Source: JBBECE01 sp040881985 (GTDB taxonomy: Bacteria > Pseudomonadota > Alphaproteobacteria > Rhizobiales > Devosiaceae). Taken from it: a DNA stretch of 27,522 nt. Numbering within the stretch: position 1 is the first letter of the stretch; every line of letters starts with the position of its first letter. Position numbers and translations under genes: made by a program. The stretch covers positions 1-27,522 of the forward strand of contig JBBECE010000018.1 of the NCBI GenBank assembly GCA_040881985.1, given 5' to 3'. Positions 9,247-17,383 of this stretch are shown here, piece after piece. The notes under the pieces are model-generated. The model saw nothing but the letters and a program-made list of their open reading frames with translations. It did not search any database and was not told the origin of the DNA.

Positions 9247-11619
9247 TCAAGCGTCCCGCCTGGCTACCCATCGCCAATCTCGGATCTCGGGCATGTCCTC
9301 GCCCTGCTGCCGGATGTAGGCATTGTGTTCGGCCAGTTTCTGCGCGATGAGGCGGCTGAAGGCCCGCCGCCGTCCCGCGAGCCGGGGAACTCGATTCACC
9401 ACCGCCTCCGCGAGGTGGAAACGGTCGATCTGGTTGAGAACGGCCATATCGAACGGGGTCGTCGTGGTGCCCTCCTCACGGAACCCATGCACGTGAAAAT
9501 TGTCGTGGTTGGTGCGCCGGTAGGTCAGGCGATGGATTAGCGCCGGATAGCCGTGATAGGCGAACACCACTGGCTTCCGCGTAGTGAACATAGCGTCGAA
9601 GGCCGCGTCCTCTATCCCGTGGGGGTGCTGGCTCGGCGCCTGCAGCGTCATGAGATCGACAACGTTCACGAAGCGAATCCTGAGCTCGGCAAAGTGCTCG
9701 CGGAGCAACATGGTCGCCGCCAACGCTTCCATGGTTGGAACGTCGCCAGCGCAGGCGATCACCGCGTCCGGCTCGGCGTCGCCGGGGCTGGACGCCCAAT
9801 CCCAGACGCCCAGCCCCGTCGTGCAATGGGCGATGGCGGCGTTGCGGCCGAGCCACTGCGGCGCGGGCTGCTTGCCCGCGACGATGACGTTGATGTAGTT
9901 GCGGCTTTTGATGCAATGATCGACAACCGAGAGCAGCGTGTTGGCGTCGGGCGGCAAGTAGACGCGGATGATGTCGGCCTTTTTGTTGGCGACATGATCG
10001 ATGAAACCGGGATCCTGGTGGCTGAAGCCGTTATGGTCCTGGCGCCACACATGCGAGGTGAGCAGATAGGTCAGTGAGGCGATTGGCTTGCGCCAGGGCA
10101 CCTCGCGGGAAACCTTCAGCCATTTCGCGTGCTGGTTGAACATCGAATCGACGATGTGAATGAAGGCTTCGTAGCAGGAGAAGAAGCCGTGCCGGCCGGT
10201 CAGGAGGTAACCTTCCAGCCAACCCTGGCAGAGATGTTCGCTGAGGATCTCCATGACGCGCCCATCCGGCGACAGCTGCGTGTCGGTGTCGAGGATTTCG
10301 CCGGTGAAGGCGCGGTTCGTCACCTCGAAAAGCGGCGAAAGACGGTTTGATTCGGTCTCATCCGGACCGAAGACCCGGAAGTTCCGTTCGGCTGTGTTGA
10401 GCCGCATCACGTCCCTCAGATAAGCCCCGGCCAAGCGCGTGGCTTCCCCGATTGCCGCGCCCGGCGACGGCACCTCGACGGCGTAGTCGCGGAAATCGGG
10501 GAGCTTCAGATCACGCAACAGCGAGCCGCCATTGGCATGGGGATTGGCGCTCATGCGTTGCTCACCTCCGGGAGCCAGATCCGCGAGCTCCGGCGCGAGC
10601 CGGCCGGTGTCGTCAAAGAGTTCCTCGGGCCGGTAGCTTTTCAGCCAGGTCTCCAGCAGCCCGAGGTGGGCGGGGTCTTCGGCGAGATTTGCCAGCGGAA
10701 CCTGGTGCGACCGCCATGATCCCTCGGTCTTCTTGCCGTCGACTTCCTTGGGCCCGGTCCAGCCCTTCGGGGTTCGGAGCACGATCATCGGCCATGCCGG
10801 CCGGCGGGTGAATCCATTGGCGCGAGCCTCGCTCTGGATTCGCCGGATTTCCGCAAACACCCGGTCGAGCGTCGCCGCCATTTCCTGATGCAGCAGGGCC
10901 GGATCGTCGCCTTCGACGAAATACGGGGAATAGCCGTAGCCGCGGAACAGTGCGTCCAGTTCATCGTGGCTGATCCGCGCCAGTACCGTGGGGCTGGCGA
11001 TTTTGTAGCCATTGAGATGCAGAATTGGCAGCACCGCCCCATCCCGCGCCGGATTGAGGAATTTATTGGAATGCCAGCTTGCCGCGAGCGCCCCGGTCTC
11101 CGCCTCGCCATCCCCGACCACGCAGGTAACGACCAGATCGGGATTGTCGAAAGCGGCGCCATAGGCATGCATCAGCGAGTAGCCGAGTTCGCCGCCCTCG
11201 TTGATCGAACCAGGCACGTCCGGGGCAACATGGCTTGAAATGCCCCCCGGGTAGGAGAACTGGGTAAAGAACTTCTTGAGCCCGGCCTCATCCTGACTGA
11301 TCCCCGGATAGTGCTCGCTATAGGTTCCCTCGAGGTAGGTGTTCGCCACCAGGCCCGGGCCGCCGTGTCCGGGTCCGGTGACGTAGATCATGTTCAGGCC
11401 GAGCTGTTTGATGATCCGGTTGAGGTGAACATAAATGAAGTTCAGCCCCGGCGTCGTTCCCCAATGTCCCAGCAGGCGCGGCTTCACATGTGCAAGGGTG
11501 AGCTTCTCCCTGAGGAGCGGGTTGTCCCGAAGATAGATTTGCCCGACGGAGAGATAGTTGGCGGCACGCCAGTAGGCGTCGATTTTGCGCAGCAGCCCGG
11601 ACGACAGCGGTTTGTGCAT
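9247..11619 (-). CDS. xfp: Phosphoketolase (xylulose-5-P/fructose-6-P)
   Basis: Thiamine-diphosphate enzyme that splits xylulose 5-phosphate (or fructose 6-phosphate) with phosphate into acetyl phosphate plus glyceraldehyde 3-phosphate (or erythrose 4-phosphate). Its 790 residues match the family length. Visible motifs: GHWGTTPGLNFIY at 51-63, PGHGGPG at 83-89, the cofactor-binding GDGEAETG at 169-176 followed by the usual LHLNGYKI, and the second-domain block RQDHNGFSHQDPGF. The ATG at 11619 has AAGGAAG upstream and follows the acetate kinase stop by 13 bases, so the two are co-transcribed. The next enzyme, acetate kinase, turns acetyl phosphate into acetate and ATP. The promoter is probably the FNR box at 14205. 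Confidence 0.96.
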   Translation of the reverse strand: MHKPLSSGLLRKIDAYWRAANYLSVGQIYLRDNPLLREKLTLAHVKPRLLGHWGTTPGLNFIYVHLNRIIKQLGLNMIYVTGPGHGGPGLVANTYLEGTYSEHYPGISQDEAGLKKFFTQFSYPGGISSHVAPDVPGSINEGGELGYSLMHAYGAAFDNPDLVVTCVVGDGEAETGALAASWHSNKFLNPARDGAVLPILHLNGYKIASPTVLARISHDELDALFRGYGYSPYFVEGDDPALLHQEMAATLDRVFAEIRRIQSEARANGFTRRPAWPMIVLRTPKGWTGPKEVDGKKTEGSWRSHQVPLANLAEDPAHLGLLETWLKSYRPEELFDDTGRLAPELADLAPGGEQRMSANPHANGGSLLRDLKLPDFRDYAVEVPSPGAAIGEATRLAGAYLRDVMRLNTAERNFRVFGPDETESNRLSPLFEVTNRAFTGEILDTDTQLSPDGRVMEILSEHLCQGWLEGYLLTGRHGFFSCYEAFIHIVDSMFNQHAKWLKVSREVPWRKPIASLTYLLTSHVWRQDHNGFSHQDPGFIDHVANKKADIIRVYLPPDANTLLSVVDHCIKSRNYINVIVAGKQPAPQWLGRNAAIAHCTTGLGVWDWASSPGDAEPDAVIACAGDVPTMEALAATMLLREHFAELRIRFVNVVDLMTLQAPSQHPHGIEDAAFDAMFTTRKPVVFAYHGYPALIHRLTYRRTNHDNFHVHGFREEGTTTTPFDMAVLNQIDRFHLAEAVVNRVPRLAGRRRAFSRLIAQKLAEHNAYIRQQGEDMPEIRDWRWVARRDA

Positions 11620-11632
11620 TCGTCAGCTTCCT

Positions 11633-12820
11633 TCATGCCGATCCAAGGATGGCGGCGACGGCAGCCACGATGACCACCTCTTCGTCGGTGGCGATGACGC
11701 GCACATCCACGCCATCGCCCGATTTCGAGATGACCGGGGCACCGCTCTGGTTTCGCCCCGGATCGAGCTCGATACCGAGAAATCCCAGATCTCCGCAGAT
11801 GCGTTCGCGGATCACCGCAGAATTCTCGCCGATGCCGCCGCTGAACACGAGGGTATCGAGCCCGCCCAGCGCCGCGGCAAACGCGCCAATGCATTTCTTC
11901 ACGCCATAGCAGAAAACCGCCACCGCTTCGGCTGCCCGGACATCGGAGGTCTCATGGTCGAGCAGATCGCGCAGGTCAGAGCTGGTCTCGGATATTCCCA
12001 GCAGACCGGATTCCCGGTTGACCATTCGATGGAACGCCCGTGCATCCATTCCCTCGGTCTGGGCAAAATAGAGGATCAGCCCCGGATCGAGATCGCCGGC
12101 TCGCGTGCCCATCGGCACACCGGCGGCGGGCGTAAAGCCCATGCTGGTGTCGATGCTCCTGCCCTGGTGAACCGCTGCGAGACTGGCGCCGTGGCCCAGA
12201 TGGGCAAGGATCACCCGGCCCCGCGCCGATTCCATGCCTGCCTCACGTTGCAGCGCCTGCATCAGGAAAGTGTAGGATAGTCCGTGAAAGCCGTAGCGCT
12301 CGACGCCGCTGACCATGTAGCGGCGGGGGATCGGAATGGTCCGTGCGACTGCCGGCATGCCGCGATGAAAGGCGGAGTCGAAACAGGCGACCTGCGGAAG
12401 CTGCGGCAGCCGCTCTCGGCAGAGTTCGATCATCGCTATTTCGGACGGGAGATGCTCGGGCGCATAGGCGCTGATCTGTCGCAGTTCCACCAGCATTTCG
12501 TCAGTAACCAGCATCGGCTGCCGGTAGCGGGTGCCGCCGTTGACCACGCGGTGGCCAATTGCGGCAAGCGAGGTCAAACCAACTTGCCGATCGAGCCAGT
12601 CGAAGAGATAGCCTGCCGCCTCTCGATGACCGGACTGTCCAATCGCCTGCGTGCCGGCCGCTCCGCTCGCATCCTCGAACCGGAAGCCGGTCCCAGGCCG
12701 ATCGAGCCGATCGAACTGGCCCCGCAGGCGTCGTTGGGCGGCGCCCTCCAGGCTATAGAGGGCAAATTTCAGCGTCGAGGAACCGCCATTGAGCGTCAGT
12801 ACGAACCGGGCGTCTTTCAC
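11633..12820 (-). CDS. ackA: Acetate kinase
   Basis: Transfers phosphate from acetyl phosphate to ADP, giving acetate and ATP; it completes the phosphoketolase shunt. The 395-residue product has the ASKHA fold signatures: LTLNGGSSTLKF at 8-19 (NAGSSSLKF in most homologues), FDSAFHRGMP, RRYMVSGVERYGFHGLSY, the phosphate-binding ILAHLGHGASLAAVHQGRS, DTSMGFTPAAGVPMGTRAGD, and the C-terminal LVFSGGIGENS. The start is a GTG at 12820 preceded by GGAAGGGAA. It lies 60 bases after the ATP-grasp-like gene and 13 bases before phosphoketolase, in one operon. It is a close-to-standard acetate kinase with no missing key residue that I can see. Confidence 0.95.
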   Translation of the reverse strand: MKDARFVLTLNGGSSTLKFALYSLEGAAQRRLRGQFDRLDRPGTGFRFEDASGAAGTQAIGQSGHREAAGYLFDWLDRQVGLTSLAAIGHRVVNGGTRYRQPMLVTDEMLVELRQISAYAPEHLPSEIAMIELCRERLPQLPQVACFDSAFHRGMPAVARTIPIPRRYMVSGVERYGFHGLSYTFLMQALQREAGMESARGRVILAHLGHGASLAAVHQGRSIDTSMGFTPAAGVPMGTRAGDLDPGLILYFAQTEGMDARAFHRMVNRESGLLGISETSSDLRDLLDHETSDVRAAEAVAVFCYGVKKCIGAFAAALGGLDTLVFSGGIGENSAVIRERICGDLGFLGIELDPGRNQSGAPVISKSGDGVDVRVIATDEEVVIVAAVAAILGSA

Positions 12821-12880
12821 GGCACGTTCCCTTCCGTGGCGCCTTGGCCGGAGGCCGGCGGGTAGAGGATACTTACCAGA

Positions 12881-14170
12881 CTAGACAACCAGAACGGGGG
12901 CAAACCCGCCGCCGGGGGTCCGGAAATTTGTGGTCTGCCCTTGATAAAGACGCGCCGCGACGAGGAGTGGTTGGGCTGTGTAGGTGTAGAGGCGAATATC
13001 CACCTTGCGCCGCGCCTTCTCGCCTTCGAGCGTGATCATGCGCTGTCCCGGCGCGGCGAAGGTTTGCGCGACGTAGTCGCCGCAGGCGATGTTTGCCCAC
13101 ACGCCCCTGGTCAGCTTGTCGCCGCGATAGACGGCCTTGCTGCCGTGGCCCGAGACGGGCTTGAAAAACAAGTCCTTGCGTGATTGCCAGAGCTCGTCGG
13201 AGTTTTCCGGGGTAACGAGCCGGGTTCGCGGAATGCCCGCAAGACGCTTCCGCATCGGGGATGGAAGCCCGAAGGCGCTCAAGGCGACCGGATCGGAAAA
13301 AAGCGTCAGATTGCGCTTGTTGGCGAGAAGCGCGTGATGGTGGGGATTGGGCGTGACGACGACCCCATCGTCCCGGTAGGCGGCTCGCAAGGCAGCGTGT
13401 TCGGATTGCGCCAGAGTGAAATCGACCAGCCGATTGTAGACGAGGTCGATCCGGCGGCCGTCGAGGAAAAGCTCATTGCCTTGATACTGCAGCTCGCGGG
13501 CGTCGCCGATGAAGGTGTCCATCCCATGGCGGGCAAGCATTTGCCTCGCCAACACGAACTCCGGATAGAGATATTGTTCCAAAGGGGCATCGTCGACGAT
13601 GGCGATTGCCCCCGGTGAGCCCGAGCCTCGCTGGCGCCGCCACTCTTCGAGAAACATCGCCACGATTTGCGTTTCGAAGTCCTCGATCAGCCGGCCCGCA
13701 AGCCGACCGGCGACATCGGCGCAGCACGCCTTTTGCGCGCCCGCAAGAACGGCGTTCAGAAACGCTCCCCCGGCGTTGGTGTTCACCTCGATCAGTTTGG
13801 GGCCGTCGTCGTCGAGATGAAAATCGTAGCCCATGAGCGCGCCCGACGGGCCGTGATCCTGCCGGGAAATTTCGGGCGCCCATGACAGCACGGCGTCCCG
13901 ATACAAGGGCAACTGCGAGGTCGCTTCGATCGCCGCGACGATGTCGCGCATTTCATCGAGAACCGAGCCGCGCAGAAAGACCGGGACATTGGAGAACAGG
14001 TTCGGCCGCTGTTCCGCCAGAGTCTTGAAGAACCCCGGCTCGCCCGCGGCGCCATCGAGAGCGCGGCCCAGCACATTGCGATCAAGGGTTACGCAAAGGC
14101 ACGATTGATTCAGCCGTTCCGGAGCCAGACCGGTGGCGAGCGGCACGAGGGCATCGAGGGCATCGTTCAT
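12881..14170 (-). CDS. ATP-grasp-like protein of unknown function
   Basis: A 429-residue cytoplasmic protein. The centre carries GYDFHLDDDGPKLIEVNTNAG (114-134), a pattern like the metal-binding strand of ATP-grasp ligases (D...L.EVN.N). Later stretches NLTLFSDP, KDLFFKPVSGHGSKAVY and ARRKVDIRLYTY resemble an ATP-binding lysine/glycine loop and a closing strand. The EVN block comes before the K/G loop, which would fit a circularly permuted ATP-grasp fold. It could be a carboxylate-amine ligase of the glutathione/peptide type; the substrate is unknown. It is the first gene of the operon with ackA and xfp. An exact FNR/FixK box lies centred 41.5 bases upstream of the ATG. The ribosome binding site is weak. 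Confidence 0.6.
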   Translation of the reverse strand: MNDALDALVPLATGLAPERLNQSCLCVTLDRNVLGRALDGAAGEPGFFKTLAEQRPNLFSNVPVFLRGSVLDEMRDIVAAIEATSQLPLYRDAVLSWAPEISRQDHGPSGALMGYDFHLDDDGPKLIEVNTNAGGAFLNAVLAGAQKACCADVAGRLAGRLIEDFETQIVAMFLEEWRRQRGSGSPGAIAIVDDAPLEQYLYPEFVLARQMLARHGMDTFIGDARELQYQGNELFLDGRRIDLVYNRLVDFTLAQSEHAALRAAYRDDGVVVTPNPHHHALLANKRNLTLFSDPVALSAFGLPSPMRKRLAGIPRTRLVTPENSDELWQSRKDLFFKPVSGHGSKAVYRGDKLTRGVWANIACGDYVAQTFAAPGQRMITLEGEKARRKVDIRLYTYTAQPLLVAARLYQGQTTNFRTPGGGFAPVLVV

Positions 14171-14204
14171 TATGCTGCTCTCATCGTCGTCTTCTCACGC
14201 AATT

Positions 14205-14218
14205 TTGATCCCGTTCAA
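14205..14218 (-). promoter_or_regulatory. FNR/FixK-type box upstream of ATP-grasp-ackA-xfp
   Basis: TTGATCCCGTTCAA fits TTGA-N6-TCAA exactly, in the 207-base divergent intergenic region. Its centre is 41.5 bases from the minus-strand ATG. I see no good -10 hexamer at the matching distance on this side, so the promoter geometry is less certain than for the other boxes. Confidence 0.6.
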
Positions 14219-14329
14219 AACCGAACGAAAGCCCGGAGGCCCGGAAGCGCCTCGTGCCGCGAAATCGTGACGCCGCCGATGGTCAATGGCGCACCAGTGC
14301 GAAAAGAGCCACTTCCGAAGGTCCGAACT

Positions 14330-14343
14330 TTGATCCTGGTCAA
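14330..14343 (+). promoter_or_regulatory. FNR/FixK-type box and -10 of the Cys-rich gene
   Basis: TTGATCCTGGTCAA is an exact TTGA-N6-TCAA site, extended to a 16-base TTTGA...TCAAA near-palindrome (14329-14344). TAATGT at 14366-14371 sits at the -10 position if the box is at -41.5. The predicted transcript start then coincides with the ATG at 14378, implying a leaderless mRNA; no Shine-Dalgarno sequence precedes that ATG. Confidence 0.65.
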
Positions 14344-14377
14344 ATGGAAGGCGACGCCGCCTCACTAATGTGAAAAC

Positions 14378-14773
14378 ATGAACTCGATGCTCTCGCACCT
14401 GCGGCTATTGTCGATCGCGCTCATCCTGACCGCAAGCGGGCTGCTTGCCGGTATCGGATCGGCAAGTGCGGAACTGCTTCCCGGAACGCTCGTGGCGCCC
14501 GGGGCGCAGCATGCCTTGGTCTCCGGACTATTGGCCCATGAGCATTTGGCAGCAACCCCTGCCTGCAGCGACAGAGGTTGCGCCGCAGTTTGCAGCGCGT
14601 GCTGCCTGAGCGCGTCAGGACCGGGCTGCTGCGGCTTCGGCGCGGTTTGCAGCGAGGCGCCAATGCCTTCCCGCGATGCCGCCTGGCGCGCCTTCGCAGC
14701 CATCCCCGCTGCTTTTGCATTGAGCGGCATCAATCCCGACGCAGCCCAGCGGCCTCCGCAACACCTGGCTTGA
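14378..14773 (+). CDS. Small exported Cys-rich protein, unknown
   Basis: A 131-residue product with an N-terminal signal peptide or anchor (hydrophobic run about residues 8-25, probable cut after GSASA). A cluster of eight cysteines follows between about residues 63 and 90, arranged C-x4-C-x3-C-x2-CC-x7-CC-x5-C, with little other conserved structure. I do not recognise the family. Paired CC groups in an exported protein suggest metal (copper or zinc) binding or disulphides. It stands first in a + strand run with a Met-rich DUF305 protein, a multicopper oxidase and a metal ATPase, which supports a copper role. There is no ribosome binding site, and a class II FNR-type promoter points to a leaderless start at 14378; an internal ATG at 14387 is an alternative. 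Confidence 0.6.
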   Translation: MNSMLSHLRLLSIALILTASGLLAGIGSASAELLPGTLVAPGAQHALVSGLLAHEHLAATPACSDRGCAAVCSACCLSASGPGCCGFGAVCSEAPMPSRDAAWRAFAAIPAAFALSGINPDAAQRPPQHLA

Positions 14774-14952
14774 ACACCGCGCCTTCGCGGTCTCGCGGGC
14801 CTTTTCAATCCAACGACCAGGCAGCACGGCCCGTTTCATCCTGCGAAGGCGTTGCACGTTCAGCTTGCGCCTCGCGGACTGCGCCGGCGCCTCCCTCGCA
14901 AGTCGACCTTATCGCTTCTGATGAAGCACCAACCCGAAAGGAGACTTATCTC

Positions 14953-15597
14953 ATGAGAACGCTATTTCGACTGATCGTGACCGCTGGATTGCTGATCCTG
15001 TCCGGAGGCGCTTTCGCCCAGACCGACGAACATCACCCTGACGCGGCCGACGTTCCTGTGGCCATGGCGAGCCCCGCTCCCGCCGCGACACAGGGCGACA
15101 TGCCGGCACAATGCGCGGCGATGATGCCGATGATGCAGCAGATGATGCCGGACATGCCGATGATGCAGAGCATGCCGATGATGCAGAGCATGCCGATGAT
15201 GCAAATGCAGATGATGCAAATGCAGATGATGCAAATGCAGATGATGCAAATGCAGATGATGCAGCAGGGGATGATGCAGATGAACTTGCTGCGGCGCGGC
15301 CTGACGGACGGCGCCGTGGGCGAAGAGATGCCGGCCGTTGGCGGTATGTCCGGCGCCCCCAGCGGCGGCATGGATGCGATGGGCGCGCCGATGATGCAGG
15401 GCGTTCAGAACGCCGATCCCGATGTTGCCTTCGTGCAGGTGATGATCGCTCACCACGAGGGGGCGATCGCGATGGCCAAAGCCGTGCTTCAGGACGGTGC
15501 CGATGAGGAAGTGAAGGCCTGGGCGAACCAGATCATCGCTGCCCAGCAAGCCGAAATCGCCGAGATGCGGGACTGGCTGAGCCGCCAGGCCCGGTAA
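14953..15597 (+). CDS. Exported DUF305 protein with Met-rich repeats
   Basis: A 214-residue protein with a clear signal peptide (MRTLFRLIVTAGLLILSGGA, cut after AFA), a His/Asp/Ala segment, then a methionine-rich tract (about residues 56-112) made of MPMMQS and MMQMQ repeats. The DUF305 motif follows near the C-terminus: DPDVAFVQVMIAHHEGAIAM. DUF305 proteins are ferritin-like helical proteins often found beside copper-resistance genes, and the HH plus Met residues are plausible Cu(I) ligands. GAAAGGAG precedes the ATG at 14953; the frame is open further upstream, but that part lacks coding character. The 179 bases before it hold no gene. It probably belongs to the copper-handling group with the oxidase and ATPase downstream. 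Confidence 0.85.
   Translation: MRTLFRLIVTAGLLILSGGAFAQTDEHHPDAADVPVAMASPAPAATQGDMPAQCAAMMPMMQQMMPDMPMMQSMPMMQSMPMMQMQMMQMQMMQMQMMQMQMMQQGMMQMNLLRRGLTDGAVGEEMPAVGGMSGAPSGGMDAMGAPMMQGVQNADPDVAFVQVMIAHHEGAIAMAKAVLQDGADEEVKAWANQIIAAQQAEIAEMRDWLSRQAR
15154..15255 (+). repeat. In-frame tandem repeats coding for Met-Gln tracts
   Basis: An 18-base unit (ATGCCGATGATGCAGAGC) occurs twice at 15154-15189 and a third time in part. It is followed by four exact copies of the 15-base unit ATGATGCAAATGCAG at 15196-15255. Unit lengths are multiples of three, so copy-number change would lengthen or shorten the Met-rich tract without breaking the frame. Confidence 0.95.
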
Positions 15598-15627
15598 CCA
15601 ACCCGCCAACCGACAGGAGATATCGCC

Positions 15628-15903
15628 ATGATTGACATCGCCAAAGACCGTACCCTCTCTCCGCTGGGGTCGGCCGTCGCGCTCAGCATCGCGCTCATCG
15701 CGCTGTTTGTGATCTGCGCCGTCGTCCAACTCATCGCCCCGACAGTGCAGGCTACCCATGCCTGGGTTGGCCTCTTCACCCTCGCCCCGGTCACCTCACC
15801 ACAGGCGTGGCTGGAGGGGATCTTCTTCAGCCTCGCCTTCGGCATCGTCGCCGGGTCAATTTTTGCCGCTGTCCACAACGCCGTGGTCGCGAGGGGCCTG
15901 TAG
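15628..15903 (+). CDS. Small membrane protein, unknown
   Basis: A 91-residue product with two hydrophobic segments (about residues 14-40 and 63-87), separated by a short loop containing HAWVGLFTLAPVTSPQAWLE, and almost no soluble part. The ATG at 15628 follows ACAGGAGA at good spacing, 30 bases after the DUF305 stop, so the two are probably co-transcribed. I do not recognise a family. The size and position suggest an accessory membrane subunit of the copper/stress cluster. Confidence 0.7.
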   Translation: MIDIAKDRTLSPLGSAVALSIALIALFVICAVVQLIAPTVQATHAWVGLFTLAPVTSPQAWLEGIFFSLAFGIVAGSIFAAVHNAVVARGL

Positions 15904-15914
15904 GCCAAAGCACA

Positions 15915-15940
15915 GGGCATGGGCACGAGCGCACATGCCC
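15915..15940 (+). other. Weak hairpin after the small membrane gene
   Basis: GGGCATG and CATGCCC pair around a 12-base loop, 11 bases after the stop codon. No T-run follows, so termination would be partial at best. A 13-base direct repeat (GACCGGCGCAAGC at 15958-15970 and 15985-15997) lies just downstream, before the nuclease start. Confidence 0.25.
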
Positions 15941-16018
15941 CGGCAGTCGATGACTTTGACCGGCGCAAGCCGGAGACAGATTCAGACCGGCGCAAGCGCG
16001 CCGTCCAAGGGAGGCGTC

Positions 16019-17383
16019 ATGAGCCTTGCACTGTCATTTCTGGGCGCCGCGGGCACGGTAACGGGTTCGCGATTCCTGCTCGAGAACGGCGCTCATAGCA
16101 TTCTGGTGGACTGCGGCTTGTTTCAGGGGCCCAAGGAGCTGCGTCTCAGGAACCGGGCGCCATTCCCGGTCGCCCCAAAGAGCATCGACGCGGTGCTGCT
16201 GACCCATGCCCACATTGACCACTCCGGGTACTTGCCGGCGCTGGTGAGGGACGGGTTTGCCGGGAAGATCCACTGCTCGCACGCGACCACCGAGCTTTGC
16301 GCCATTCTGCTGCGCGACAGCGGGTTCCTGCAGGAGAAGGATGCGGAATACGCCAACCGGCACGGCTTCTCCAAGCACAGGCCGGCGTTGCCTCTCTATA
16401 CGGTCAAGGACGCCGAGGCAGCGCTTCCGCACCTCCTGGCAGTACCGTTCCATGAAACGCGGAGCCTTCCGGGCGGGCCGGCAATCCAATTGCGCCGGGC
16501 TGGTCATATCCTGGGCGCCGCGACGATCGAATGCGACTGGGAGGGGACCAAACTGGTGTTTTCCGGCGACCTCGGCCGGTTCAATGACGCGATGATGGTC
16601 GACCCGGAACCGGTTCCCTCGGCGGATTATTTGATCGTCGAATCGACCTATGGAAACCGCCGCCACGACGGGCGCGATCCGCAGGACGCGCTCGCCGAGA
16701 TTATCAACCGCACGACGGCGCGCGGCGGCACGGTCATCATCCCGGCCTTCGCGGTCGGCCGGGCGCAGTCGCTCCTTTATCATCTCGAGCGGCTGAGCGC
16801 CGCCGGCCGAATGGCCAACGTGCCGATTTTTCTCGATAGTCCGATGGCGATCAACGCCAGCGAACTATTGTGCACGCACCTGGCCGATCATCGTCTGCCG
16901 GCGGACGCGTGCATCAAAGCGTGCGACATCGCCCACTATGTCCGCAGCGTCGAGGAATCCAAGGCCCTGACCAACAATCCCGTCCCGAAGATCATCATTT
17001 CCGCCAGCGGGATGGCGACCGGGGGTCGGGTTCTTCATCACCTCAAGAGCTACGCCCCGGACCCGCGCAATACGGTGCTTTTTTCGGGTTTCCAGGCGGC
17101 CGGCACGCGGGGCGCGGCGATGGTGGCCGGCGCCGGGAGCATCAAGATCCACGGCGAACAAGTGCCCGTGCGTGCAGAGGTGCAGAACCTTTCCATGCTC
17201 TCGGCCCATGCCGACGCCGACGAAATCTTGGCGTGGCTTCGCGGCTTCAGGGCAGCGCCACGCATGACTTTCATCTCGCATGGCGAACCCGCGGCATCGG
17301 ATGCCCTGCGCCGCCGGATCGAAGAGGAACTCGGCTGGCCATGCGCGATTCCGCAACATCTTGAGCGGGCGGCGCTCAAATGA
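16019..17383 (+). CDS. Metallo-beta-lactamase / beta-CASP RNase-like protein
   Basis: A 454-residue protein of the RNA-processing MBL family. The N-terminal MBL core starts SLALSFLGAAGTVTGSRFLL and contains the zinc motif HAHIDHSG (63-70). Further ligand regions are RAGHILGAATIE and FSGDLGRF. The beta-CASP insert follows (VESTYGNRRHDGRDP, then IIPAFAVGRAQSLLYHLERL and ISASGMATGGRVLHHL), and the C-terminal RNA-metabolism part has SMLSAHADADE and TFISHGEP. These enzymes cut RNA with endo- and/or 5'-exonuclease activity. The ATG at 16019 has AAGGGAGG upstream; the longer open frame has no such site. Its stop overlaps the phosphorylase start (ATGA), which ties RNA cleavage to nucleotide phosphorolysis. 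Confidence 0.9.
   Translation: MSLALSFLGAAGTVTGSRFLLENGAHSILVDCGLFQGPKELRLRNRAPFPVAPKSIDAVLLTHAHIDHSGYLPALVRDGFAGKIHCSHATTELCAILLRDSGFLQEKDAEYANRHGFSKHRPALPLYTVKDAEAALPHLLAVPFHETRSLPGGPAIQLRRAGHILGAATIECDWEGTKLVFSGDLGRFNDAMMVDPEPVPSADYLIVESTYGNRRHDGRDPQDALAEIINRTTARGGTVIIPAFAVGRAQSLLYHLERLSAAGRMANVPIFLDSPMAINASELLCTHLADHRLPADACIKACDIAHYVRSVEESKALTNNPVPKIIISASGMATGGRVLHHLKSYAPDPRNTVLFSGFQAAGTRGAAMVAGAGSIKIHGEQVPVRAEVQNLSMLSAHADADEILAWLRGFRAAPRMTFISHGEPAASDALRRRIEEELGWPCAIPQHLERAALK

Noticed and set aside
15196..15255. Tandem 15-base units as a CRISPR-like array
   Set aside because: There are no spacers; the units are contiguous, in frame and encode a Met-rich protein tract.
14962..15759. His/Leu-rich minus-strand frame opposite the DUF305 repeats
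   Set aside because: The HHLHLHH repeats are just the reverse complement of the ATGATGCAAATGCAG units; the + strand has a signal peptide and the DUF305 motif.
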